Origin: JAEZDC01 sp036676415
GTDB lineage: Bacteria > Bacteroidota > Bacteroidia > Chitinophagales > Chitinophagaceae
Length of the DNA: 64,000 nucleotides
Reading direction: 5' to 3'
NCBI GenBank assembly: GCA_036676415.1
Contig: JAKFCX010000025.1
Location: 124,001 to 188,000 of the forward strand
In this document: piece after piece, positions 17,660 to 25,742 of the stretch
How positions within the stretch are numbered: position 1 is the stretch's first letter
Layout of the letters: each line of letters opens with the position of its first letter
Position numbers and translations under genes: made by a program
Notes under the pieces: model-generated
Seen by the model: only the letters and a program-made list of their open reading frames with translations
Database searches by the model: none
Told to the model about the DNA's origin: nothing

Positions 17660-19015
17660 TTAGCTTTCTAATATTTGTTTAATCGGTTCTACCAATACAT
17701 CAATATCTCCTGCACCGGCCATGACTAACAGTTTTGGTTTGTTATTTTTCACCCATTGCTGCATTGCTTCTTTGGTCAATACCTTCTTATCTTTCAGTTT
17801 CATTCTTTCCAGGATCATTTCACTTTCAACACCTTCAATCGGCAATTCTCTTGCAGGATATATCGGCAACAGGATCACTTCGTCTGCCAGGTCAAGGCTT
17901 GCTGCAAAACCATCTGCCAGGTCGTTTGTTCTTGTGTAGAGATGTGGCTGAAAGATGACGGTGAGTTTATCACTGTAAATACTTCGCACACCTTTGATCA
18001 GAGCTTCCAGTTCCATTGGATGATGAGCATAATCATCTATCAACACATGTTCATCGTTCTTGATGATATACTCGAACCTTCTTCTCACACCTTTAAAATC
18101 TTCCACTGCAGCCTTGATCTTATCATCTTCAATCTTCAAATACTTCGCTACTGTAATAGCAGCAATTGCATTTTCGATGTTATGTAGCCCACCCATATTC
18201 ATTACCACATCTTCGATTTTCCAATCCTTAGCGATGATGTTGAAGTGATACGATCCTTTTACTACTCTAACATCAGCAGCGTAAACATCAGCCTGGGTAT
18301 CATCAAAGCTGTAAGTAAAATGATTGGCTGCTTTTAATTCATTACTTCGTTTCAATCCATACTTAGAAATCAAGCAGCCACCGGGTTTTACTCTTCTAGT
18401 AAATTGTATAAAAGCGTTTTCAACTTCTTCAGCTGTTCCATAAATATCCAGGTGATCAGGATCCATGGCTGTTATCACTGCCACATCAGGGCTCAATTTC
18501 AAAAAGCTCCTGTCATATTCATCGGCTTCCACTACACAAACATTCTTTTCACTACTCCAGAAGTTGGTGTTGTAGTTCGCTGCAATGCCACCGAGAAAGG
18601 CATTTCCTCCGTAACCGCTATGACGAAGAATATGACCAATCATGGTTGTTGTTGTTGTTTTACCATGTGTGCCACCAACACAGATGTTAAAAGAATTTTC
18701 GGTGATCCATTCAAGTACATCACTTCTTTTAACCACGTTATAGCTGTTTGCCCTGTAATAAGTAAGTTCTTTATGACCAAGCGGCACTGCAGGAGTATAC
18801 ACAACAACATCAGCTTCCTTTGCTATCTGGTTCAGGTCTTCTTTATAGTGCACAGTGATTCCTGCCAGCTCCAGTTCAATCGTAAGTTCAGTTCGTGTTT
18901 TATCATAACCACTCACCAATGCTCCTCTTGAATGGAAGTAACGGGCCAATGCACTCATACCGATACCACCGATACCAATGAAATAGATGTTCTTTATTTT
19001 ATCTAATACACTCAC
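17660..19015 (-). CDS. murC: UDP-N-acetylmuramate--L-alanine ligase
   Basis: MurC adds L-alanine to UDP-MurNAc in the cytoplasm, the first amino acid of the peptidoglycan stem. The 451-residue length is typical. Visible: N-terminal Rossmann motif FIGIGGIGMSALARYFHSRG, ATP-binding GGTHGKTTTTTMIGHIL (about residue 110), VVEADEYDRSFLKLSPDVAV, and DYAHHPMELEALIKG in the C-terminal domain. Its start overlaps the murG stop by 4 bp, indicating translational coupling. Confidence 0.97.
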   Translation of the reverse strand: MSVLDKIKNIYFIGIGGIGMSALARYFHSRGALVSGYDKTRTELTIELELAGITVHYKEDLNQIAKEADVVVYTPAVPLGHKELTYYRANSYNVVKRSDVLEWITENSFNICVGGTHGKTTTTTMIGHILRHSGYGGNAFLGGIAANYNTNFWSSEKNVCVVEADEYDRSFLKLSPDVAVITAMDPDHLDIYGTAEEVENAFIQFTRRVKPGGCLISKYGLKRSNELKAANHFTYSFDDTQADVYAADVRVVKGSYHFNIIAKDWKIEDVVMNMGGLHNIENAIAAITVAKYLKIEDDKIKAAVEDFKGVRRRFEYIIKNDEHVLIDDYAHHPMELEALIKGVRSIYSDKLTVIFQPHLYTRTNDLADGFAASLDLADEVILLPIYPARELPIEGVESEMILERMKLKDKKVLTKEAMQQWVKNNKPKLLVMAGAGDIDVLVEPIKQILES

Positions 19016-20103
19016 GCTATAATGCTTAAAATTTCTTTTGCTATGATCTCATCAGCATTTGTTATTGCAAGTGATGAGATATTTATTTTTAACTCTGTTT
19101 GTAATTGTTCATTGATTGCTAAAGCCATTACTGTAGCGATCAATTTTTCTTTTGCCTCATTGTCGTTTACCAGCAATGCGGCCTGTTTACTCACCAGGTG
19201 CTGTGCATTTACAGTCTGATGATCTTCGGCAGCATGCGGAAAAGGAACAAACACCACCGGTTTTTTTGCCACACACAATTCTGCTACTGCCATTGCTCCT
19301 GCCCTGCTGATAACAATGTCTGCAGCTGCATAAGCCATTTCCATCTCTCTTATAAAATCGTTTACCCAGATATTTTTCCTGTCTTTTCCTTTACCAATGT
19401 ATTCAGCTGCAGTTGTTTTACCTGTCTGCCAGATCAATTGAAGATTGTTTCTTTCAAACTCTTCGATATGAGTAGCAATAGCTTCGTTTATGCTTCTTGC
19501 ACCAAGGCTTCCACCTACGGCAAGAATGGTTGTTTTGCCTTCATCCAGTCCGAAGAATTTAACTGCATCATTTTTTGAGATATTGGCAGATGCAATTGAT
19601 TTACGAACGGGATTTCCCGTAACCATGATCTTTTCAGCAGGAAAGAATTTTTCCATTCCATCACCTACCACAAAGACTTTTGAAGCCTTCTTACCAAGCA
19701 TCATATTTGCTTTACCGGCAAACGAATTGCTTTCGTGAATGAAAGTTGGAATTCGTTTAGATTGTGCAACCCGCAATACCGGGAAAGAAGAATATCCACC
19801 CACACCAATCACAGCATCAGGCTTAAAGTTGTTAATGATGTTTCTTACCTGGAAAAAGCTTTTAATAAGCTTATAAGGCAACCCAATATTTTTTATCAAA
19901 GAACTTCTGTTAAATCCTGCTATATCCAATCCTTGTATCTCGTACCCGGCTTGTGGTACTTTCTCCATTTCCATTTTGCCTTTGGCACCAACAAAAAGAA
20001 TTTCAGTACCAGGTTGCAATTGTTTAATTGCATTCGCAATGGCAATTGCCGGGAAAATATGGCCTCCTGTTCCTCCTCCTGCTATGATGATCTTATTGTT
20101 CAT
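19012..20103 (-). CDS. murG: Undecaprenyl-PP-MurNAc-pentapeptide GlcNAc transferase
   Basis: MurG transfers GlcNAc from UDP-GlcNAc to lipid I to make lipid II at the inner face of the membrane. The 363-residue GT28 protein has the N-terminal glycine loop IIAGGGTGGHIFPAIAIA, GVGGYSSFPVL, the linker VGGSLGARSINEAI and the UDP-GlcNAc site ISRAGAMAVAELCVAKKPVV and HQTVNA. It overlaps murC by 4 bp; a 125-bp repeat-containing gap separates it from ftsW upstream. Confidence 0.97.
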   Translation of the reverse strand: MNNKIIIAGGGTGGHIFPAIAIANAIKQLQPGTEILFVGAKGKMEMEKVPQAGYEIQGLDIAGFNRSSLIKNIGLPYKLIKSFFQVRNIINNFKPDAVIGVGGYSSFPVLRVAQSKRIPTFIHESNSFAGKANMMLGKKASKVFVVGDGMEKFFPAEKIMVTGNPVRKSIASANISKNDAVKFFGLDEGKTTILAVGGSLGARSINEAIATHIEEFERNNLQLIWQTGKTTAAEYIGKGKDRKNIWVNDFIREMEMAYAAADIVISRAGAMAVAELCVAKKPVVFVPFPHAAEDHQTVNAQHLVSKQAALLVNDNEAKEKLIATVMALAINEQLQTELKINISSLAITNADEIIAKEILSIIA

Positions 20104-20114
20104 TATTTTTATTT

Positions 20115-20160
20115 ACCACATAGGCACATTAGAAACATAGATGCAATGTGTCTATGTGGT
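20115..20160. repeat. Hairpin-forming repeat, ACCACATAG/CTATGTGGT
   Basis: Perfect 9-bp inverted repeat ACCACATAG (20115-20123) and CTATGTGGT (20152-20160) with an AT-rich, loosely periodic centre. It is followed by CTGTTGAATAAAGAAC and a T arm, the same order as in the 28218-28385 composite. Located in the murG-ftsW gap. Confidence 0.65.
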
Positions 20161-20194
20161 GTATTCTATCTGTTGAATAAAGAACTAACAGTAC

Positions 20195-20210
20195 AAGTGA
20201 GTGACACAAC
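20195..20210 (+). repeat. Dispersed palindrome family, single T arm
   Basis: AAGTGAGTGACACAAC preceded by GTAC, perfect T arm, with the linker CTGTTGAATAAAGAAC 10 bp upstream. Located in the murG-ftsW gap of the dcw cluster. Confidence 0.9.
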
Positions 20211-20228
20211 GAAGTTTAATAGATGCAA

Positions 20229-21494
20229 TCAGCTGACTGCATTATTATTTACTGGCTGTGGCACAGGTTCCTTTCCTTCTAACTGCTCAACATTTCTCGC
20301 TACACTTAAAATAATACCGATTGCTGCACAGGTGAAAAGGAAAGAAGTTCCACCCATACTAATCAACGGTAGTGTTACACCTGTTACCGGTGTCAGGTTT
20401 ACATTCACTGCCATGTTTGCGATAGCCTGGATCACTAAAGTGAAGCTGAGTGCTAACGCTAAGAATGCTCCGAATGCATACGGACATCTTTTGAATATGT
20501 TAATACACCGAAACAAAAACAGCAGGTAAATAAATATGATGAATGCACCACCAGCCAAACCATATTCTTCTATGATGATGGCATAGATGAAATCGGAATA
20601 AGGATGTGGCAGAAAATTTCTTTGTGTACTATTACCTGGACCTTTACCCATGAACAAACCACCATTTGCAATGGCAATTTTTGCTTGTTGTACCTGGTAG
20701 GGAACTGCTTCATCTTTTGCATAAATGAAATCCTGTACTCTTTTTATCCAGGTTCCAACACGTCCAACACTTGCTGCTTTTGTGATGGTGCTTTTACCTT
20801 CTTCCTTGTTGTAAGTCATCGTAGCAACACCAACAAGCAACGCTACTGGAATCAATGCAACAATTATTGCCAGTAAAATATGCTTGATACTTACTCTACC
20901 AATAAACATTAGCATAAGTGAAGTTGCACCTGTAAGTAAAGCCGTGGATAAGTTAGCAGGAGCAATCAATGCACAAATGATGATCACTGGAGTGATGATG
21001 GGAAGAAATCCTTTTCTGAATTCTTTGATGACTTCCTGCTTTTTACTCAGCATTTTTGAGATGTACATGAATAAGGCAAGCTTCGCAAGATCTGAAGTCT
21101 GCATTGTCATATTAATGACTGGCAATTTGATCCATCGGCTTCCTTCGTTCAGTGTTGCTCCAAAGAAGAGTGTATATAATAGTAATGGTATTGAAATAAG
21201 AAAGAGAATTGTTGCAACCCTTGAATACAAGGTGTAATTAATACGATGCAGGAAATAGATCAACAACATTCCCAGCACTATAAATGATATCTGCTTAAAC
21301 AAATACACTTCTGTATTTCCTTTATGCATTTTGTAGGCAAGAGAACCTGTTGCACTGTATACTACCAGCAAAGAGGTTAATGCCAGTAGTATTACAATAC
21401 CCCAGATATACTTGTCGCCTCTTGTATTACGCAACAGCTGCTGCTTATTCAGGGAAGCAAATGATATGTCTCGTATGTTGATTGATTCTGACAA
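20229..21494 (-). CDS. ftsW: Lipid II polymerase / divisome protein FtsW
   Basis: A 421-residue SEDS-family protein with about ten transmembrane segments. SEDS proteins are peptidoglycan glycosyltransferases that work with class B PBPs such as the FtsI encoded nearby. Family motifs are present: GSRWIKLPVINMTMQTSDLAK in the fourth-helix region, GLFMGKGPGNSTQRNFLPHPYSDFIYAIIIEEYGL, and PVTGVTLPLISMGGTS. The only start that fits is TTG at 21494 (MSESINIRDISF); no upstream ATG is in frame and the sequence just upstream is a heptamer array. Confidence 0.93.
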   Translation of the reverse strand: MSESINIRDISFASLNKQQLLRNTRGDKYIWGIVILLALTSLLVVYSATGSLAYKMHKGNTEVYLFKQISFIVLGMLLIYFLHRINYTLYSRVATILFLISIPLLLYTLFFGATLNEGSRWIKLPVINMTMQTSDLAKLALFMYISKMLSKKQEVIKEFRKGFLPIITPVIIICALIAPANLSTALLTGATSLMLMFIGRVSIKHILLAIIVALIPVALLVGVATMTYNKEEGKSTITKAASVGRVGTWIKRVQDFIYAKDEAVPYQVQQAKIAIANGGLFMGKGPGNSTQRNFLPHPYSDFIYAIIIEEYGLAGGAFIIFIYLLFLFRCINIFKRCPYAFGAFLALALSFTLVIQAIANMAVNVNLTPVTGVTLPLISMGGTSFLFTCAAIGIILSVARNVEQLEGKEPVPQPVNNNAVS

Positions 21495-21498
21495 AGCA

Positions 21499-21533
21499 AG
21501 TTTGCAGTTTATGGTTTTATAGTTTACAGTTCT
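21499..21533. repeat. Heptamer-repeat array between ftsW and murD
   Basis: AGTTTGC, AGTTTAT, GGTTTTA, TAGTTTA, CAGTTCT in 7-bp register. It abuts the TTG start of ftsW and covers the murD stop codon. Confidence 0.7.
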
Positions 21534-22864
21534 TTTACTGCGTCTTTAAATTGTGTTCCCCGGTCTTCGTAATTCTTAAACAAGTCAAAACTTGCACAAG
21601 CCGGACTTAATAATACCACATCTCCCTTAGCAGCGATTTGAAAAGAACTATCAACTGCTTCTTTTGCACTGGATGTTTCCACGATCAAAGGCACTTTTCC
21701 TTTAAAAGCAGCAACGATTTTCTTATTATCTAAACCCATGCAGACAATGGCTTTTACTTTCTCTTTTACGAGTTCTTCGATCAAAGCGTAATCATTGCCC
21801 TTATCCGTTCCGCCTAAAACCAAAATCGTTGGCTTACTCATGCTTTCCAATGCATACCAGGTACTGTTTACATTGGTTGCCTTACTGTCGTTGATAAACT
21901 CAACTCCACGAACAGTAGCCACATGTTCCATTCGGTGTTCCAGGCTCTGGAAGTCACTCACAGCTTCACGGATCTTTTCTTTACGGATGCCAAGTGTGGC
22001 TGCTGCAATACCTGCTGCCATGGTGTTGTAGTTATTGTGTTTGCCTTTCAATGCGAAATCGTAAATGCTCATGCTCACTCTTTCTTCCTGGATTCGCAAC
22101 ATCATCTGGTCTCCTTTAATGTAACCGCCTTTCTTTGTTTCCTGTTTCATAGCAAATGGTAATGGGTTAGTATTTGGTTTTAGTAACGCTAATTTTTGTG
22201 TGATAACCTCATCATCTAGGTTGTAGATGAAGTAGTCATCGTTTGTCTGGTTCTCTATGATCTTAAACTTACTGTTGATGTAGTTTTCAAACTTGTAATC
22301 GTAACGATCAAGATGATCTTCGGTTATGTTTAATAATACTGCTACATCAGGTCTGAAAGTTTTTATATCATCGAGTTGAAAAGAACTGATCTCGGCCACA
22401 TATATTTCTTTTGGATCTTCCGCTACCTGTTTGGCAAATGAATAACCAATGTTGCCAACAAGGGCTGCATCTAATCCTGCTGTTTTACAGATGTGGTAGA
22501 TGAGTGACGTACAGGTACTTTTTCCATTGCTGCCTGTTATACCTACCACTTTACTATCACCTTTGAAACGATAAGCGAGTTCGATCTCACTGATCACTTC
22601 AATTCCTTTAGCCCGGATCTTCTTCACCATTTCATTCTTCTCTGGAATACCGGGACTTTTCATCACCTCATCTGCATTCAGGATCTTCTCTTCTCTATGT
22701 ATACCTTCTTCAAATTCTATTTCATTATCAAAGAGCTCTTTTTTATACTTGTCTGTTATCGATCCAGCATCACTTACAAAAACATCATAGCCTTTCTGCT
22801 TTCCCAGTATGGCAGCACCAATACCACTTTCACCTGCTCCCAGTATTACTAACCGATGTTTCAT
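21524..22864 (-). CDS. murD: UDP-N-acetylmuramoylalanine--D-glutamate ligase
   Basis: MurD adds D-glutamate to UDP-MurNAc-L-Ala. The 446-residue protein shows the N-terminal LVILGAGESGIGAAILGK, the ATP loop VVGITGSNGKSTCTSLIYHI (about residue 107), LNITEDHLDRY, EFINDSKATNVNSTWYALES (MurD-type DSKATN motif) and LLSPACASFDLFKNYEDRG near the C-terminus, all diagnostic for MurD rather than MurC/E/F. It lies between mraY and ftsW with a short repeat-filled gap on each side. Confidence 0.97.
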   Translation of the reverse strand: MKHRLVILGAGESGIGAAILGKQKGYDVFVSDAGSITDKYKKELFDNEIEFEEGIHREEKILNADEVMKSPGIPEKNEMVKKIRAKGIEVISEIELAYRFKGDSKVVGITGSNGKSTCTSLIYHICKTAGLDAALVGNIGYSFAKQVAEDPKEIYVAEISSFQLDDIKTFRPDVAVLLNITEDHLDRYDYKFENYINSKFKIIENQTNDDYFIYNLDDEVITQKLALLKPNTNPLPFAMKQETKKGGYIKGDQMMLRIQEERVSMSIYDFALKGKHNNYNTMAAGIAAATLGIRKEKIREAVSDFQSLEHRMEHVATVRGVEFINDSKATNVNSTWYALESMSKPTILVLGGTDKGNDYALIEELVKEKVKAIVCMGLDNKKIVAAFKGKVPLIVETSSAKEAVDSSFQIAAKGDVVLLSPACASFDLFKNYEDRGTQFKDAVKEL

Positions 22865-22871
22865 ATAATCA

Positions 22872-22902
22872 AAGTCATTAAGTCATTTGTCATCAAGTCA
22901 TC
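22872..22902. repeat. Degenerate heptamer-type array between murD and mraY
   Basis: Four GTCAT cores spaced 8, 7 and 8 bp apart in the 72-bp gap. Less regular than the other arrays but of the same style. Confidence 0.5.
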
Positions 22903-22936
22903 TTTACTATAAACAGATGGCCTCTTGAGTTTACGA

Positions 22937-24226
22937 CTATCTAATTTTCATCGTTACGATTGAAAGAACAACTAACAATACGGTGATGATCCAGAACCTT
23001 ACCGCTATCTTACTTTCGTGATATCCCTTCTTCTGGTAATGATGATGCAATGGACTCATTAAGAAAATTCTTCTTCCTTCACCATACTTTTTCTTCGTGT
23101 ATTTGAAATACACAACCTGCATCATTACACTCAGGTTCTCCACCAGGAATACACCACAAAAAATTGGAATTAATAATTCTTTTCTAACGATGATCGCCAA
23201 TGATGCGATAATGCCCCCCAATGCAAGACTTCCGGTATCACCCATAAAAACCTGGGCTGGAAAGGCATTATACCATAAGAAGCCAATACAACCACCAATG
23301 AATGCTGCAACAAAAATGGTGAGCTCACCCAGGTTTGGTATATACATGATGTTGAGGTAATCAGCAAGCATATAATTACCACTGGCATAGACAAATATTC
23401 CGAGGCATCCACCAATAATGGCACTGACACCTCCTGCAAGTCCATCTAACCCATCAGTGATATTTGCTCCATTGGAGACTGCAGTTATAATAAACGTCAC
23501 CGCTAAAACATACACGATCCAGGTATAATCTTCTGCACCATCTCCCATCCATGTGATCAACCTGCTGTAATTAAACTCGTGGTCTTTTACAAAAGGAATG
23601 GTTGTGATCGGAGTTTTTGCTTCTACAAATTTTCTTTCAACGCCATCAATCATTCTTACTTTAATCGGCCTGCCATCTTCTGTAACAGTTCTCGCTCCGA
23701 AATATTCTCTTTCCACAACTACACTGTCATTAAAGTACAGGGTAAGACCAACAATAATTCCTAGTCCCACCTGCCCAATGATCTTCGATATACCTGCCAA
23801 TCCATCACTGTCTTTCTTTTTATACTTTTCGCCTCGCTCCTGTGCAGTCTTTCTCGCCTTAATCTTGAAAAAATCATCAAGAAAACCAATAATGCCTAAC
23901 CAAATAGTTGACAATAGCATCAACCTTATATACACCTTTGTAAGATCTGCGAACAAAAGTGTTGGAATAATAATGGCAAGTAAAATGATCAGCCCACCCA
24001 TTGTTGGTGTTCCTTTCTTCTGTGTTTCACCAGCCAATCCAAGTTCTCTTACACTTTCGCCAATTTGCTTACGTTGTAAATATTTGATAATGCGTTTACC
24101 AAAAATGGTGGCTATTAACAAAGACAATACAATTGCCATTGCTGCACGGAAGGTGAGAAACTGGAACAACCCTGTTCCGGTTACGTTAAACTCCTCTCTT
24201 AGCCATGTAAAAAAATGGTACAGCAT
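22937..24226 (-). CDS. mraY: Phospho-MurNAc-pentapeptide transferase
   Basis: MraY moves phospho-MurNAc-pentapeptide to undecaprenyl phosphate, forming lipid I in the inner membrane. Family motifs: KKGTPTMGGLIILLA, GFLDDFFK with the catalytic aspartates, NGANITDGLDGLAGGVSAI, and the C-terminal MSPLHHHYQKKGYHESKI. At 429 residues it is longer than the roughly 360-residue E. coli enzyme because of an insert of about 60 residues (around 180-240, VVVEREYFGARTVTEDG onward), as in other Bacteroidota MraY. A heptamer array separates it from murE. Confidence 0.96.
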   Translation of the reverse strand: MLYHFFTWLREEFNVTGTGLFQFLTFRAAMAIVLSLLIATIFGKRIIKYLQRKQIGESVRELGLAGETQKKGTPTMGGLIILLAIIIPTLLFADLTKVYIRLMLLSTIWLGIIGFLDDFFKIKARKTAQERGEKYKKKDSDGLAGISKIIGQVGLGIIVGLTLYFNDSVVVEREYFGARTVTEDGRPIKVRMIDGVERKFVEAKTPITTIPFVKDHEFNYSRLITWMGDGAEDYTWIVYVLAVTFIITAVSNGANITDGLDGLAGGVSAIIGGCLGIFVYASGNYMLADYLNIMYIPNLGELTIFVAAFIGGCIGFLWYNAFPAQVFMGDTGSLALGGIIASLAIIVRKELLIPIFCGVFLVENLSVMMQVVYFKYTKKKYGEGRRIFLMSPLHHHYQKKGYHESKIAVRFWIITVLLVVLSIVTMKIR

Positions 24227-24232
24227 TTTTAA

Positions 24233-24267
24233 TAGTTGATAGTTGACAGATGATAGTTGACAGTTTC
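24233..24267. repeat. Heptamer-repeat array between mraY and murE
   Basis: TAGTTGA, TAGTTGA, CAGATGA, TAGTTGA, CAGTTTC, exact 7-bp register, filling the 52-bp gap. Confidence 0.85.
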
Positions 24268-24278
24268 AACTGCACCTG

Positions 24279-25742
24279 TTATTTTCCCAATAGCTCAAAC
24301 ATTTCTTTTAAAACTTCCTTATCGTCAAAGTGATTTTTTACACCGTTGATATCCTGGTATTTTTCATGTCCTTTACCTGCAACCAGAATGATATCCTCAT
24401 TATTGGCCAGGCTCACAGCTGTTTTGATTGCTTCTTTTCTGTCTATAATTGATATATATTTTCGTTTGGCAGCAGTGTTCAAACCATCTTCCATGTCTTT
24501 TATTATCTGGTAAGGATCTTCAGTTCTTGGATTATCGCTCGTAAAAATTGCTTTGTCACTCAGATCACAGGCTGCCTGTGCCATAATCGGACGTTTGGTT
24601 TTATCCCTGTCACCACCACATCCAACTACAGTGATCACCTGTTCATTTCCTTTCCTAAGCTTTTTTATAGTTGAAAGAACATTTTCTAAAGCATCAGGAG
24701 TATGAGCATAATCCACAATCCCAACAATGCCAGTCTTGCTTACGATATAATCAAATCTTCCTTCTGCACCGGTGAGAATACTAAGTGCAGTGAGCACTTC
24801 TTCTCTCTGTTTTCCTAAACAAATGGCAGCACCAAAAACAGCCAATAGGTTATATGCATTGAATTCACCGATCAATAAAAAATGTACTTCTTTATCGTTC
24901 ACGATCATCTGAAGACCAGTGAGTGAATTTTCGAGGATCTTACCTTTAAAATCTGCCACAGTTCTTAAGCTGTAGAAATATTTCTTCGCAGGAGTATTCT
25001 GCAACATCACATTTCCACGCTTGTCATCTACATTGGAAATAGCAAAAGCAGATGAAGAAAGATTATCGAAAAAGCTTTTCTTCACCCGGATATACTCATC
25101 GAATGTTTTATGATAATCAAGATGATCATGCGTGATGTTACTGAACAATCCACCTGCAAAATGTAAAGCTGTGGTTCTGTGCTGGTGTACAGCATGTGAG
25201 CTTACTTCCATAAAAACATATTCACAACCTTCATCCACCATTCTTTTCAACAACGCATTTAAACTAACAGCATCCGGTGTTGTATGTGTTGCAGGTATAA
25301 TCTCACTGCCAATGTGATTTTGCACTGTACTGATCAATCCACACTTATGTCCGAGTTGTGTAAATAGTTTAAACAACAGTGTAGCGATAGTTGTTTTTCC
25401 ATTTGTTCCTGTTACACCAACCAACTTCAACCTTGAAGATGGCTCTCCATAAAAATTATGCGAGATATAAGCCAGTGCCTCATTCGTATTGTCTACCTGG
25501 ATGTATGTGATGCCATCTAACCTGTCATCAGGAAATGTATCATACACCACAGCTACAGCACCCAATTCAATTGCTTTGTTGATGAAATGATGTCCATCAA
25601 CATTTACTCCCCTGATAGCCACAAATACATCACCGGCAGATACCTTCCTCGAATCTATTTGTATGCTGTTTACATCTACCTGCATGTCTCCTTCAACTGC
25701 ATGCAGCTTCACTTTATATAATATGTCTTGTAGTCTCGCCAC
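24279..25742 (-). CDS. murE: UDP-MurNAc-tripeptide synthetase (meso-DAP adding)
   Basis: MurE adds the third stem-peptide residue. The 487-residue protein shows LVGVTGTNGKTTIATLLFKL (about residue 110), MEVSSHAVHQHR, VDYAHTPDALENVL and VVGCGGDRDKTKRPIMA. The specificity motif DNPRTEDP (about 410) is the DNPR form of enzymes that add meso-diaminopimelate, so the cell wall is inferred to be DAP-type. Its start shares a base with the ftsI stop, so the two are coupled. Confidence 0.97.
   Translation of the reverse strand: MARLQDILYKVKLHAVEGDMQVDVNSIQIDSRKVSAGDVFVAIRGVNVDGHHFINKAIELGAVAVVYDTFPDDRLDGITYIQVDNTNEALAYISHNFYGEPSSRLKLVGVTGTNGKTTIATLLFKLFTQLGHKCGLISTVQNHIGSEIIPATHTTPDAVSLNALLKRMVDEGCEYVFMEVSSHAVHQHRTTALHFAGGLFSNITHDHLDYHKTFDEYIRVKKSFFDNLSSSAFAISNVDDKRGNVMLQNTPAKKYFYSLRTVADFKGKILENSLTGLQMIVNDKEVHFLLIGEFNAYNLLAVFGAAICLGKQREEVLTALSILTGAEGRFDYIVSKTGIVGIVDYAHTPDALENVLSTIKKLRKGNEQVITVVGCGGDRDKTKRPIMAQAACDLSDKAIFTSDNPRTEDPYQIIKDMEDGLNTAAKRKYISIIDRKEAIKTAVSLANNEDIILVAGKGHEKYQDINGVKNHFDDKEVLKEMFELLGK

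Noticed and set aside
19735..20529. Long plus-strand frame (264 codons) across murG and ftsW
   Set aside because: It lies antisense to two conserved genes, crosses repeats and has no recognisable domain.
23598..24239. 213-codon plus-strand frame antisense to mraY
   Set aside because: Shadow of mraY; no independent start context or known motifs.
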